Positions 11,616 through 19,060 are shown, counted from the stretch's first letter. The stretch is DNA of 64,000 bases from Candidatus Saccharimonadota bacterium (GCA_028286395.1 JAQBRS010000001.1:1-64000), one strand, 5' to 3'. The notes: generated by a model not told the origin, from the sequence alone. Translations and numbers: made by a program.

Positions 11616-11972
11616 CAAAGGGTCTTATATTCCATTAGGCGTTAACGTTGCCAACTTTCCGTCGAATCGTGGCCCAGCTTTGGACACTGGATATCAGATC
11701 GATCCGGTTGGATCTTTGTAGTAAAGGGCTAAATTGTTAAGGTGGGTTTTGTTCGGTTTCAGGTGCGGTGAACTCGAACGTTTGATCTGAACTTGTCTTG
11801 GAACTTTTGTCTCGGAACTTTTTGGTGCGTTGCTTTTTGTTTTGCTAAAAGCTTGTCCTTACAGTAGCACGTATCCCCTTATAGGTCAATACGGTTGCGG
11901 TTATTTATATAGGTAATATATACATCAAACTCTCTGTTAGTGATACATTCAAGGTGTTATTATTCATAAAAT

Positions 11973-12010
11973 GTAGAGAATACAACGTTGTATTATTGAT
12001 ATTACTCTAC
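11973..12010. repeat. 16-bp palindrome inside a larger stem
   Basis: AATACAACGTTGTATT (11979-11994) is a perfect palindrome and is flanked by GTAGAG and CTCTAC, which also pair. It could be a dimeric protein binding site or a hairpin. Confidence 0.55.
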
Positions 12011-12685
12011 GTTCCTCTCTTGATTTATAGCCAGTTGTCTTCTGCACTACAGGTAGTGTTAGACCTTGTTTTGTCTGATTTACGCTGTGCCCGATGAACT
12101 CTCCGATCTTTGGTCTCAGTACGTATGTCGCAATTCGTCGCCCTCGCATTTGCTGTCAGCTTTGTGTCCATCGTACCCATTTTTGTCTACAGCCTGAACA
12201 CAAGATTTTGTCAGATTCTGTTTTTTCGGAACGCTTGGTGATTTCCGAATACGTCCGCAGGCTTTGTTTGTGAGCTGCCTTATTTTTCGCAAAAGCAATG
12301 CACGGGCTTTTCAGAATGCGGAACAACCGCATGCGGACTTGGCATGAAAATGTATTCATGGTAGTTCGGCCTATATATGACGCATACCGTACTTTTTTTG
12401 TCATACCGATATACTTATTTCGACCTGTAGCTATATCCACATGGAGCACACCGACTCATACCCAAAGTTCACTTATTCATACGGCCCAACAGTCAGGCTG
12501 TGGGAAACTTTTACCGTCATATCCTAGCCGTACTCACGGACCATGAAGCAATTAGCCCTTCATTATCCCTTAAAGGCTTGGTTCAGATAGTGATATGTGG
12601 TGCTCCCTCGTTACTGGCCGACACTAGGCTAAAATAAGCTGAAAGTACGTGGTATTTTTTACCTAAATAATCTTGTAAAAAGTTA

Positions 12686-12714
12686 TTGACACAAGCGCTT
12701 TCAGACCCTATTAT
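12686..12714 (+). promoter_or_regulatory. Consensus sigma-70-type promoter
   Basis: TTGACA (12686-12691) and TATTAT (12709-12714) with exactly 17 bases between them, pointing toward the small RNA candidate at 12721. No protein gene follows before the tmRNA, which is on the opposite strand. Confidence 0.8.
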
Positions 12715-12720
12715 AGGGGT

Positions 12721-12838
12721 AGCTCCTGAATAAAAAACTTATACACATAAAGTGACTAAGCCTTCGGAAGCCAAAAACAAAAATCAAGAAAAAACTCCAC
12801 AAAAATGACGGTTCCTCGCAGGCCGTCATTTTACTTTC
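12721..12838 (+). ncRNA. Candidate small RNA of about 120-180 nt
   Basis: A near-consensus promoter drives transcription into a gene-free stretch ending in AATGACGG(N11)CCGTCATT followed by TTACTTT. The RNA would also hold a small GCCTTCGGAAGCC-type hairpin and an A-rich single-stranded middle. If the first hairpin is leaky, the transcript would end at the strong terminator at 12866-12899. A 20-codon ORF starting at the ATG in the hairpin has no ribosome binding site. The family is not recognised. Confidence 0.55.
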
Positions 12839-12865
12839 TAGGAGTTAATCCATTAATTTCCATAT

Positions 12866-12899
12866 AAAATACCCGCCTATTGTCTAGGCGGGTATTTTC
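12866..12899. terminator. Bidirectional terminator between small RNA and tmRNA
   Basis: AAATACCCGCCTA and TAGGCGGGTATTT form a long GC-rich stem with a short loop, with T runs on both strands. It lies just after the tmRNA CCA end (minus strand) and ends the plus-strand small RNA. Confidence 0.8.
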
Positions 12900-12911
12900 G
12901 TGATCATGTCG

Positions 12912-13291
12912 TGGTGGAGCTGCCGGGTACTGCCCCCGGGTCCGAAAGGTAACCTGCTATTCGTCTACAAGCGTAGCCTTAATTGAGCTTTACGTTGTTC
13001 CGTCCAGCCTCAAACAAAGGCTAAAATGACTGGAGGATCGCGCTGAAAGGTGTCCCAGATAACCGCAGCTGCCCGGCTAAGAGGTAAGAAGCATACTTAT
13101 AACACCGTTTTCTCTATGCTTCCTTGAGAAAAATCGATGGCTTAGGCCGCTAGGGCGAAAGCTGGCGCTTGGAATGCAAATGCACTCTTCAGCTTAGCAA
13201 ATGTGTTTGCAATTAAATTGTGCACGTAACGTGTGCGGTCGGCTTGCAAAATAACCTGTTAAAGTCCTCTCGTCGAAGCTATATCAGCCCC
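12912..13291 (-). ncRNA. ssrA: Transfer-messenger RNA
   Basis: A one-piece tmRNA of about 380 nt for ribosome rescue. The 5' end GGGGCTGATATAGCTTCGACG pairs with the 3' end CAGCTCC-A-CCA, and the CCA is encoded. The tag frame begins at GCA in the stretch around 13200 and reads ANTFAKLKSAF then AFQAPAFALAA before TAA, followed at once by the expected stem region. The tag is 22 residues, basic and hydrophobic, with the usual ALAA degradation end. The T-arm has a CCGGG/CCCGG stem, but its loop is GGCAGTA rather than TTCRANY. Upstream is TGC TATAGT, an extended -10. The overall call is secure. The exact resume codon is inferred. Confidence 0.93.
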
Positions 13292-13357
13292 ACGAACTTC
13301 TTAACTATAGCACTTTTACCCTTGAATTACTAGTTTAACTGAGATTAAACTGAGAGA

Positions 13358-14902
13358 ATGATAGCGCGAGTCACGACAGTAGCATTAGTGGGATACGACG
13401 GCGCCCTCGTAGAGGTCGAAACAGACCTAAAACAAGGGTTACCAGCCATGCATATCGTCGGTATGGGCAATAAGGCCGTGGAAGAGGCTAGAGAACGGGT
13501 ACGGAGCGCTATTTCCAATTCGCTCCTCGACTTCCCTGCCCGTAAACTGATCGTGAATCTTGCGCCAGCTGAATTACCGAAGGATGGTGCCCAATACGAC
13601 CTCCCAATTGCCCTGTCTATTCTTATCGCCAGTGGTCAATTACGTCAAACGGAGGTGAAGGGAGCGTTATTTGCCGGTGAATTGTCACTCAGTGGTGAAC
13701 TTCGACCGATTAGAGGGGTCATCACGATCACCGAAGCCGCCAAAAGAGCAGGATTTACGGAGGTGTACGTTCCTATAGGCAATGTCACCCAGGCAAGTTT
13801 GGTCGAAGATATCGCTGTTATAGGGGTAGCGAGTCTCAAAGAGCTGTTCTTGCACCTCAAGAAAGAAGTGATCATCGCCCCTTTCGTACCTAGCCCAGAG
13901 GTTATTGCTTCTCCCCCACCTCTTATCACCATTGACGATGTCCGCGGTCAAGCCCAAGCAAAGCGCGCCTTACAGATTGCGGCGGCTGGCAGACACAACA
14001 TCCTCCTCACCGGACCACCAGGGGCCGGAAAAACAATGCTCGCAAGGGCACTCGTCAGCCTACTCCCACCCCTGTCAAAGTCAGAACAACTAGCCGTGAC
14101 GAGGCTGTACAGTATCGCTGGTGAACGAGCGCACGTTATCAAGGACCGCCCCTTTCGCTCTCCTCACCATACAACCAGCCCGATTGCCCTCATTGGTGGC
14201 GGAGCGAAGGCGCTGCCTGGCGAGATCAGCCTCGCCCACTTAGGTGTCCTATTCCTGGACGAATTACCTGAATATCCGCGGGCAGCTTTGGAAGCATTAC
14301 GCCAGCCGCTAGAAGACCGAATGATCTCGATTGCCCGCGCGCATGGGCGAATTACCTACCCTGCAGACTTCATGTTGGTGGCCACAATGAACCCATGCCC
14401 GTGCGGCTATTACGGCGATCCCAACAAAGAGTGCATTTGCAGTTCAGTGCAAATTCTGGCTTATCAGAAACGGTTATCCGGACCACTGCTCGACCGTATC
14501 GACCTCATTTTAAACGTTTCTAAGGTATCTCACGAATCATTATTGTCTTCAAAAGCGTTGAATAAAAAGCAACAATCAAAAGCGTTTGAACACATAATGA
14601 ATGCACAACAGGTTCAAAAAATGAGATATAATAGTAGCCATATATACAACGCTGCTTTATCGTCCGCTGCGATCAAAAAGCACCTCATTCTCTCACCTGC
14701 GGCAAGAAAACTTTTACTCAGCGCGTCAGCCAAATTAGACCTGACGGCCCGAAGCTATTTCAAAGTAATTAAGGTTGCGCAGACGATTGCGGACCTGGCA
14801 GAAGACGGACCAGGTGAACACGTAAGCGAAGCCAAGACTCGCACAATCGAAGCCGTCCACATTGCCGAAGCGCTTCAGTATCGCATCAGCCCGCCCGGCT
14901 AG
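13358..14902 (+). CDS. comM: YifB/ComM family Mg-chelatase-like AAA ATPase
   Basis: A 514-residue ComM/YifB protein. In naturally competent bacteria ComM is a hexameric helicase promoting branch migration during recombination of incoming DNA. The N-terminal ATP-independent domain contains the typical VEVETDLKQGLPAMHIVGMG segment, followed by an AAA core with Walker A GPPGAGKTMLARAL (about residue 219), LGVLFLDELPE (Walker B), and the MNPCPCGYYGD cysteine motif of the family. The C-terminal domain ends in an ARSYFKVIKVAQTIADL helix. Coexistence with a complete type IV pilus locus fits natural transformation in this lineage, but that is inference. A weak -10 (TTAAAC) 7 bases before the ATG suggests a short or absent leader. 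Confidence 0.93.
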   Translation: MIARVTTVALVGYDGALVEVETDLKQGLPAMHIVGMGNKAVEEARERVRSAISNSLLDFPARKLIVNLAPAELPKDGAQYDLPIALSILIASGQLRQTEVKGALFAGELSLSGELRPIRGVITITEAAKRAGFTEVYVPIGNVTQASLVEDIAVIGVASLKELFLHLKKEVIIAPFVPSPEVIASPPPLITIDDVRGQAQAKRALQIAAAGRHNILLTGPPGAGKTMLARALVSLLPPLSKSEQLAVTRLYSIAGERAHVIKDRPFRSPHHTTSPIALIGGGAKALPGEISLAHLGVLFLDELPEYPRAALEALRQPLEDRMISIARAHGRITYPADFMLVATMNPCPCGYYGDPNKECICSSVQILAYQKRLSGPLLDRIDLILNVSKVSHESLLSSKALNKKQQSKAFEHIMNAQQVQKMRYNSSHIYNAALSSAAIKKHLILSPAARKLLLSASAKLDLTARSYFKVIKVAQTIADLAEDGPGEHVSEAKTRTIEAVHIAEALQYRISPPG

Positions 14903-14927
14903 TCAGTACTCCACCCCCTATTCACCC

Positions 14928-14956
14928 TTGTGAAAAAAGACAATTTTTGGTAAGAT
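14928..14956 (+). promoter_or_regulatory. infC-rpmI-rplT operon promoter and leader
   Basis: TTGTGA (14928-14933) and TAAGAT (14951-14956) are 17 bases apart. The leader to the infC start is about 90 nt and contains GTTGCT/AGCAAC and GAACC/GGTTC stems. This is a plausible place for IF3 or L20 autoregulation, which I did not verify. Confidence 0.65.
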
Positions 14957-15053
14957 AGTTGCTGAGTAACACGCAAGAGCAACTGTACTCAGTCTTGGGA
15001 GTAAGAACCACTAAGGTTCGCAACTAGACTAACAGAAGAAATAAGGAGTATAT

Positions 15054-15563
15054 ATCAGTCAATCAACTCGTATTAACGATGCTATTCGTGCAAGCGAACT
15101 ACGCGTTATAGGTGAATCCGGTGAACAACTTGGTATTTTAAGTCGCGCAGAAGCGCTTAAAATGGCAGAAGAAGCAGGACTTGATTTGGTTGAAATATCT
15201 CCTAATGCCGACCCTCCCGTTGTGAAGATCGTCGACTGGGGTAAGTACCAGTACCAAAAGATGAAAGAGGCGCAGAAAAACCGCCGCAGCAACAAACAGG
15301 GTGAACTCAAACAAATGCGTTTCGGAATGAAAATTGGACAGGGCGACCTCGACATCAAACTTCGAAAAGTACGTGAGTTCTTGGCAGACGGTCACAAAGT
15401 TCGTCTTCAAATCTTTTTCCGCGGACGTGAAAACGCCCACCGTGAACTAGGATATGAGATGGTCAAACGGATCGCTCTCCTTCTTGAGAATGATGCAGTG
15501 CTCGAGCATGAGCCACAAATGGCAGGACGCAACCTCAGCGTAGTCATTCGAAGCAAACAATAA
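15054..15563 (+). CDS. infC: Translation initiation factor IF-3, ATC start codon
   Basis: A 169-residue IF3, which binds the 30S subunit, prevents 50S joining and proofreads initiation codons. The ORF track starts too late (15162). The IF3 N-domain begins upstream in the same frame (STRINDAIRASELRVIGESG). The only suitable start is ATC at 15054, with AGGAG five bases before it. Known infC genes use rare starts (AUU, AUC, AUA) so that IF3 represses its own translation. The C-domain (MRFGMKIGQGDLDIKLRKVREFL) is complete. It is followed by rpmI and rplT, the conserved operon order. Confidence 0.93.
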   Translation: MSQSTRINDAIRASELRVIGESGEQLGILSRAEALKMAEEAGLDLVEISPNADPPVVKIVDWGKYQYQKMKEAQKNRRSNKQGELKQMRFGMKIGQGDLDIKLRKVREFLADGHKVRLQIFFRGRENAHRELGYEMVKRIALLLENDAVLEHEPQMAGRNLSVVIRSKQ

Positions 15564-15575
15564 CGGAGTAATAAG

Positions 15576-15770
15576 ATGCCAAAGATGAAAACCCACAAGG
15601 GTACAGCTAAGCGGATCAAGGTTACCAGCACTGGTAAGCTAACCCGACGACGCGCATTCGGCGCCCACCTTCTTGCAAAGAAGAGTAACGGCCGAAAACG
15701 ACGAATCAGTACGACTGCGATCGTCACTGGTCACACAGCACGAAATATTAAACGAGCCCTCGGGATCTAA
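15576..15770 (+). CDS. rpmI: 50S ribosomal protein bL35
   Basis: A 64-residue, very basic protein typical of bL35 ([20 protein letters not shown]), which binds 23S rRNA in the large subunit. GGAG lies upstream of the ATG. It is the middle gene of infC-rpmI-rplT, 12 bases after infC and 14 before rplT. Confidence 0.95.
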   Translation: MPKMKTHKGTAKRIKVTSTGKLTRRRAFGAHLLAKKSNGRKRRISTTAIVTGHTARNIKRALGI

Positions 15771-15784
15771 GAGAGAATTTAATT

Positions 15785-16129
15785 ATGAGAGTAAAACGAA
15801 GCGTTACAGCGAGAAATCGCCACAAAAAGATGTTAGATGCCGCCAAGGGCATGCAACACAACCGTACACGTAGTTTCCGTCTTGCAAAGCAAGCCGTTAC
15901 TCGTGCACTTGAATACGGATACCGAGACCGCCGCAACAAAAAGCGCGACCTCCGTGGTCTTTGGATCACACGTATCAACGCTGCCGCACGTGCAGAAGGT
16001 ACAACTTACGGTAAATTGATCGCTGCCCTTAAGGCAACAAAGATCGAACTTGACCGTAAGGTACTTGCTGAACTAGCCGTTAACGAACCTGCGGCTTTTA
16101 CTGCAGTCGTTAAAACTGCAACTAAGTAA
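15785..16129 (+). CDS. rplT: 50S ribosomal protein bL20
   Basis: A 114-residue bL20, needed early in 50S assembly. It is a known repressor of the infC-rpmI-rplT operon in other bacteria. The characteristic [22 protein letters not shown]-terminal extension and [24 protein letters not shown] core are complete. It is the last gene of the operon, followed by a strong terminator. Confidence 0.96.
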   Translation: MRVKRSVTARNRHKKMLDAAKGMQHNRTRSFRLAKQAVTRALEYGYRDRRNKKRDLRGLWITRINAAARAEGTTYGKLIAALKATKIELDRKVLAELAVNEPAAFTAVVKTATK

Positions 16130-16154
16130 TCTCTATTACCTAGAAATCGCTGAG

Positions 16155-16192
16155 GAAACTAAAACCACCCGTAAAAGGGTGGTTTTAGTTTC
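16155..16192. terminator. Terminator after rplT, bidirectional
   Basis: GAAACTAAAACCACCC and GGGTGGTTTTAGTTTC form a 16-bp stem with a GTAAAA loop. It overlaps the stop of the convergent membrane protein gene by 2 bases and can serve both strands. Confidence 0.88.
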
Positions 16193-16769
16193 AGGAAGTT
16201 CGGCGTTTTCTATGCTGTCCGAAATAAATTATGAGAAACAGTAACCCATTTGAGCACAGGAGGTACGCAGGATAAATCCATGCAGAAAATGCATACTCCG
16301 AGAGCGATAACAACGTAAATATAGTAGCAATAGCACCGAGAGCAAACGTAATGGACGTCTCCTCCTCCGGACGGCGATAAGAGTGTCTGATCGTCGGTAT
16401 CGTTCCGATAAGATCTATTATTATGGTTGCGACAATCGCAATAATCGGTGAATCAAATATAAGCCATAGCGCCAACCCAACCAAAGCCCCAATCAAGCAA
16501 ACGATATCAAATCCATCAAGCTCTGCCGTCCCGTATTTCAGGCCAACAATGACCACCGCAAATGTCGCAATGGCATCTCCAACCAATAACCAGGCGGCGT
16601 TATAGTCATGAGAAGCAAACAATGCAGCAGCACCAATGCTAATCAACACTGTCCAGACAACCCAGGTCACGATATTCGGACGTGTTTTGCGCTTCACTAC
16701 ATCAATAATATATGGAAGTGTACAAAATAGTATGATACCTGCGCCCAAGATCGCAAAGAGTTCTTTCAT
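16191..16769 (-). CDS. Seven-helix membrane protein, PQ-loop/SWEET-like in pattern
   Basis: A 192-residue membrane protein with about seven helices. Two similar segments (LPYIIDVVKRKTRPNIVTW near residue 19 and IGTIPTIRHSYRRPEEET near 120) have the spacing of PQ-loop/SemiSWEET half repeats, so a small-molecule transporter is possible. This is a pattern judgement only. The minus strand reads TGC TATTAT TGAGCT ATG, so its mRNA is predicted leaderless. The stop is TGA, evidence that TGA is not recoded here. Confidence 0.7.
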   Translation of the reverse strand: MKELFAILGAGIILFCTLPYIIDVVKRKTRPNIVTWVVWTVLISIGAAALFASHDYNAAWLLVGDAIATFAVVIVGLKYGTAELDGFDIVCLIGALVGLALWLIFDSPIIAIVATIIIDLIGTIPTIRHSYRRPEEETSITFALGAIATIFTLLSLSEYAFSAWIYPAYLLCSNGLLFLIIYFGQHRKRRTS

Positions 16770-16775
16770 AGCTCA

Positions 16776-16784
16776 ATAATAGCA
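16776..16784 (-). promoter_or_regulatory. Extended -10 promoter, leaderless start
   Basis: TGC TATTAT (-10 at 16776-16781) followed by six bases and the ATG at 16769. No good -35 is visible. Confidence 0.6.
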
Positions 16785-16852
16785 TTAAACAATCGACGCC
16801 TTACCGAATAGCTGCGTGGACTTTTCTTTAGAAGAAGGATGGGGCACACTCA

Positions 16853-16885
16853 ACTAAAAAAACCACCCGAATGGGTGATTTTTTT
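16853..16885 (-). terminator. rnpB terminator
   Basis: The minus strand shows TCACCCATTCGGGTGG followed by a run of seven T, just past the 3' end of the RNase P RNA. Confidence 0.8.
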
Positions 16886-16889
16886 AGTT

Positions 16890-17226
16890 GAGCAGTCCGT
16901 CTGTAAGCCGGGTTTTGTCGAGGACGACCATCTATCTAGCCCCACGATTGCTCGTAGGATCAAGCGGGTAGCGACCAACGGACGGATAGCCCTTGTATGT
17001 TGATCTCCTTGCAGCTGGCAGGGTTTACCTTCTCCATATGTCACCATATGACGCTGTGGGCTCTTACCCCACTCATTTCACCCTTACCTCCGAGGAGGCG
17101 GTTTTGTTTCTGTGGCACTTTCCCTACGGTTGCCCGCGGTTGCCGTTAACAACTGCCGTTATCCTATGCTGCCCGGACTTTCCTCTTACTTTTTGACGGC
17201 AAGCGGTCGTCTAACGAACTGCCTAT
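16890..17226 (-). ncRNA. rnpB: RNase P RNA, bacterial type A
   Basis: The catalytic RNA of RNase P, about 337 nt, which matures tRNA 5' ends. On the minus strand the universal segments are visible: GAGGAAAGTCCGGGCAGC near the 5' end, GGGTGAAATGAGTGGGG and GTAAGAGCCCACAG in the middle, and GACAAAACCCGGCTTA near the 3' end. P1 pairs GCAGTTCG (17215-17222) with CGGACTGC (16892-16899), which defines the ends to within a few bases. TATAAT at 17232-17237 is the -10, and a terminator follows. Confidence 0.95.
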
Positions 17227-17231
17227 CGGAC

Positions 17232-17237
17232 ATTATA
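17232..17237 (-). promoter_or_regulatory. rnpB -10 element
   Basis: TATAAT on the minus strand, 5-7 bases before the RNase P RNA 5' end. I see no good -35 match at the usual distance. The element lies between rnpB and the stop codon of the Nudix-RNase H gene. Confidence 0.65.
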
Positions 17238-17245
17238 CACTAAGC

Positions 17246-18139
17246 CTAAGCTTTTATCTGGTCAGTGCGTTTGTTCATATGTTCATCAAGCGTCTTATTG
17301 ACCATTCCGTCAGCTAATTGATTGAACTCTCGCTGGACATGGTTGAAGGTTACCTTATCGAATTGTTTCATCAATTCTCGGATACGTTCGTGGACTGGCC
17401 ATAACTCACGGTTCTTGATTTTGTAGTAGCCTTTCATTTGGTTCACGACCAACATGCTGTCAATCTTGAAGTCGATACGCTTGAATTTCAGCTCTATGGC
17501 TTTCTCCAGTCCAATGCGAACGCCGTGGTATTCAGCTTGGTTGTTGGTCGTAATGCCAAGGTATTCGCCACCCTGTGCAATCACCTGTTGTGATGCATCC
17601 AACACGACAAATCCCGCTGCAGAAGGCCCTGGATTGCCCCGTGATCCCCCGTCCGAATAGATTGTTACCGTATCAGATGATGTGTTTTTTGCACCAGAAA
17701 CTTTAACTGTTTTAAATGTCTGATCTGTTATCTCTTCTTGCTTGATAATCCCAAGAAGCAATTGTGTCAAATCGGTTAATTCATTCTGTTGAAACTCTGA
17801 CAACAATATATATTTGTACTTATTATAATTTCCACTGAGTCTAATCGGGTGATTCGTCTCAACCGGCGTCACTAGATATACCACGACGGCGTACTGAATG
17901 CCTCGATCGTCGTGGTCGATATAGGTCACCGCGTCGAAGAGTTGTGCCGACTTAATATGAATCCCGACATCGTCATGAAGGTAACGACGGAGCGCGTCTT
18001 CCGGCTGTTCGTTGTAGGCAAGCTTCCCGCCAGGAAGCTCATACTGCCCCAAGATTGTCGGACGACCGTTGGCACGACGAAGCACCAAAGTCTTGCCTCT
18101 GTCGTTGATAATTGCTCGAACTGATAAACGTTGTTTCAT
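17246..18139 (-). CDS. Nudix domain fused to RNase HI domain
   Basis: A 297-residue two-domain protein. Residues 1-135 are a Nudix fold, but the Nudix box GKLAYNEQPEDALRRYLHDDVG is degenerate: the RE glutamate is Tyr53, and the two metal-binding glutamates are Asp56 and Asp57. Residues 155-297 are an RNase HI of the plant/archaeal-like type, with YSDGGSRGNPG, NNQAEYHG, KIDSMLVVNQM and FNQLADGMVN supplying the expected acidic residues. RNase HI removes RNA from RNA-DNA hybrids. The Nudix part may now bind rather than hydrolyse nucleotides, which is inference. A TGC TACAAT -10 lies upstream, with a short leader. Confidence 0.88.
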   Translation of the reverse strand: MKQRLSVRAIINDRGKTLVLRRANGRPTILGQYELPGGKLAYNEQPEDALRRYLHDDVGIHIKSAQLFDAVTYIDHDDRGIQYAVVVYLVTPVETNHPIRLSGNYNKYKYILLSEFQQNELTDLTQLLLGIIKQEEITDQTFKTVKVSGAKNTSSDTVTIYSDGGSRGNPGPSAAGFVVLDASQQVIAQGGEYLGITTNNQAEYHGVRIGLEKAIELKFKRIDFKIDSMLVVNQMKGYYKIKNRELWPVHERIRELMKQFDKVTFNHVQREFNQLADGMVNKTLDEHMNKRTDQIKA

Positions 18140-18179
18140 TTTTTTATGTTATTTTCCGTTCATATATATTGTAGCATAA

Positions 18180-18209
18180 GAAAAACTCACCTTTTTCGAG
18201 ATGAGTTTT
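18180..18209 (-). terminator. Terminator of the structured RNA
   Basis: On the minus strand AAAACTCA and TGAGTTTTT enclose a 12-base loop and end in a T run. Confidence 0.8.
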
Positions 18210-18384
18210 GATTAACAATCGTACTATGTGCCCAAGGGAAAACGGTAAGCGTTATGATATTCCCCGCTTGTGTGCAAAGGTGGTTGGCCTCAGCCCATCT
18301 CCACAGAGACGGACAATTCGACTTCCCTATCATATGATATCGGAAAATCATATGCACTTACAGTTTTTTGCCCCTTAGGCACTT
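18181..18384 (-). ncRNA. Structured RNA of about 200 nt, 6S-like architecture
   Basis: A self-contained RNA gene in the gap between two minus-strand genes. An extended -10 (TGATATACT, TATACT at 18388-18393) precedes it. The 5' GTGCCTAAGGG pairs without mismatch (one G-U) to the 3' CCCTTGGGCAC. Next inward, AAAACTGTAAGTG pairs CGCTTACCGTTTT with one mismatch, then TATGAT/ATCATA and TTCC/GGAA. The middle is open, and the tip is GTCCGTCTC-TGTG-GAGATGGGC. It ends in a terminator (AAAACTCA, TGAGTTTTT). A long closing stem, central bubble and apical stem are the 6S RNA plan, but I see no sequence signature, so identity is tentative. Confidence 0.65.
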
Positions 18385-18408
18385 CTTAGTATATCACCAG
18401 AATACTGA

Positions 18409-19053
18409 CTAAAGCCTGAAAATCCCACTAAATATATGGATGAAAAAGCTCATTGCGGAGGTAATAAATATCCCAATCTGACTATTAAAGAGAAGGACGA
18501 TCGCAAAGACAAAGACGATACCATACCGCTCGATCGCGCGCATCCCCGTTCGTACGAAGTCGGGCGCCAAGGCATAGATAACCCGTGAGCCATCCAGCGG
18601 CGGAATCGGAATGATATTAAAGATAAAGAAGCCGAGGTTCACGGTATAGGCCGTAATGAGGATCTCGCCCCCCAATTGCGACACTGGGGGCATTCCAGCC
18701 AATACCCAGATACCAAAGGTAATGAATGCGATGACAAAGTTCGTTAATGGGCCAGCGATCGCCACCAGCGCTGCGCCCCACTCATCGCCCCTGACCCTAT
18801 CAGGGTTAAACGGTACAGGTTTCGCGCCACCGAAGACCGGGGCACCTATAAGTGCTAACGTGAGCGGTAAAATGATCGATAAGAAGGGATCGAGGTGCTT
18901 GATTGGGTTCAAAGTAAGGCGCCCCTCGCGTTTTGCCGTATCGTCCCCTAACCAAAAGGCAACAAAGCCGTGCATTGCTTCGTGAAGCGTCATCGAAAGC
19001 AGAATAACCACCAAAACGATTGCGATATATATAACTAAGCCTGCGATATCCAT
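18409..19053 (-). CDS. Site-2 protease family (M50) membrane metalloprotease
   Basis: A 214-residue M50 intramembrane protease. The zinc motif HEAMHG (HExxH) is in the first helix region (near residue 24), and the second motif appears as PIPPLDGSRV (near 143). Helices surround both, and NPIKHLDPFLSIILP is the usual family segment. Its substrates are unknown. Homologues cleave anti-sigma factors or signal-peptide remnants. The ATG lies 7 bases after TATACT (19061-19066), so the mRNA is predicted to be leaderless. It is transcribed divergently from rpmB, with overlapping promoters. Confidence 0.88.
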   Translation of the reverse strand: MDIAGLVIYIAIVLVVILLSMTLHEAMHGFVAFWLGDDTAKREGRLTLNPIKHLDPFLSIILPLTLALIGAPVFGGAKPVPFNPDRVRGDEWGAALVAIAGPLTNFVIAFITFGIWVLAGMPPVSQLGGEILITAYTVNLGFFIFNIIPIPPLDGSRVIYALAPDFVRTGMRAIERYGIVFVFAIVLLFNSQIGIFITSAMSFFIHIFSGIFRL

Positions 19054-19060
19054 TTCATCT

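Larger units (their letters stand above)
11210..12685. other. Long non-coding region rich in inverted repeats
   Basis: About 1.5 kb without a convincing protein gene, exceptional in a window where most gaps are under 100 bases. The short ORFs here (11384-11638, 12156-12449, 12298-12546) have no ribosome binding site and read as random sequence. The segment 11254-11615 contains three nested or adjacent stems of 11-15 bp, some with G-U pairs, and 11973-12010 contains a 16-bp palindrome. This suggests one or more structured RNAs, or protein-binding DNA. I cannot assign it to a known RNA family and do not know which strand is transcribed. Confidence 0.6.

Noticed and set aside
11384-11638. 84-codon ORF on the plus strand in the non-coding block
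   Set aside because: No ribosome binding site or -10 near the start, odd composition, and it crosses the perfect 12-bp inverted repeat. It reads like a chance frame.
12156-12546. ORFs 12156-12449 (-) and 12298-12546 (+) in the non-coding block
   Set aside because: They overlap each other, lack recognisable sequence pattern, and have no ribosome binding sites or promoters.
12739-12747. TTATACACA, a DnaA-box-like sequence, as a sign of a replication origin
   Set aside because: Only one box is seen, without a cluster, a dnaA/dnaN neighbour or a clear strand-switch of genes.
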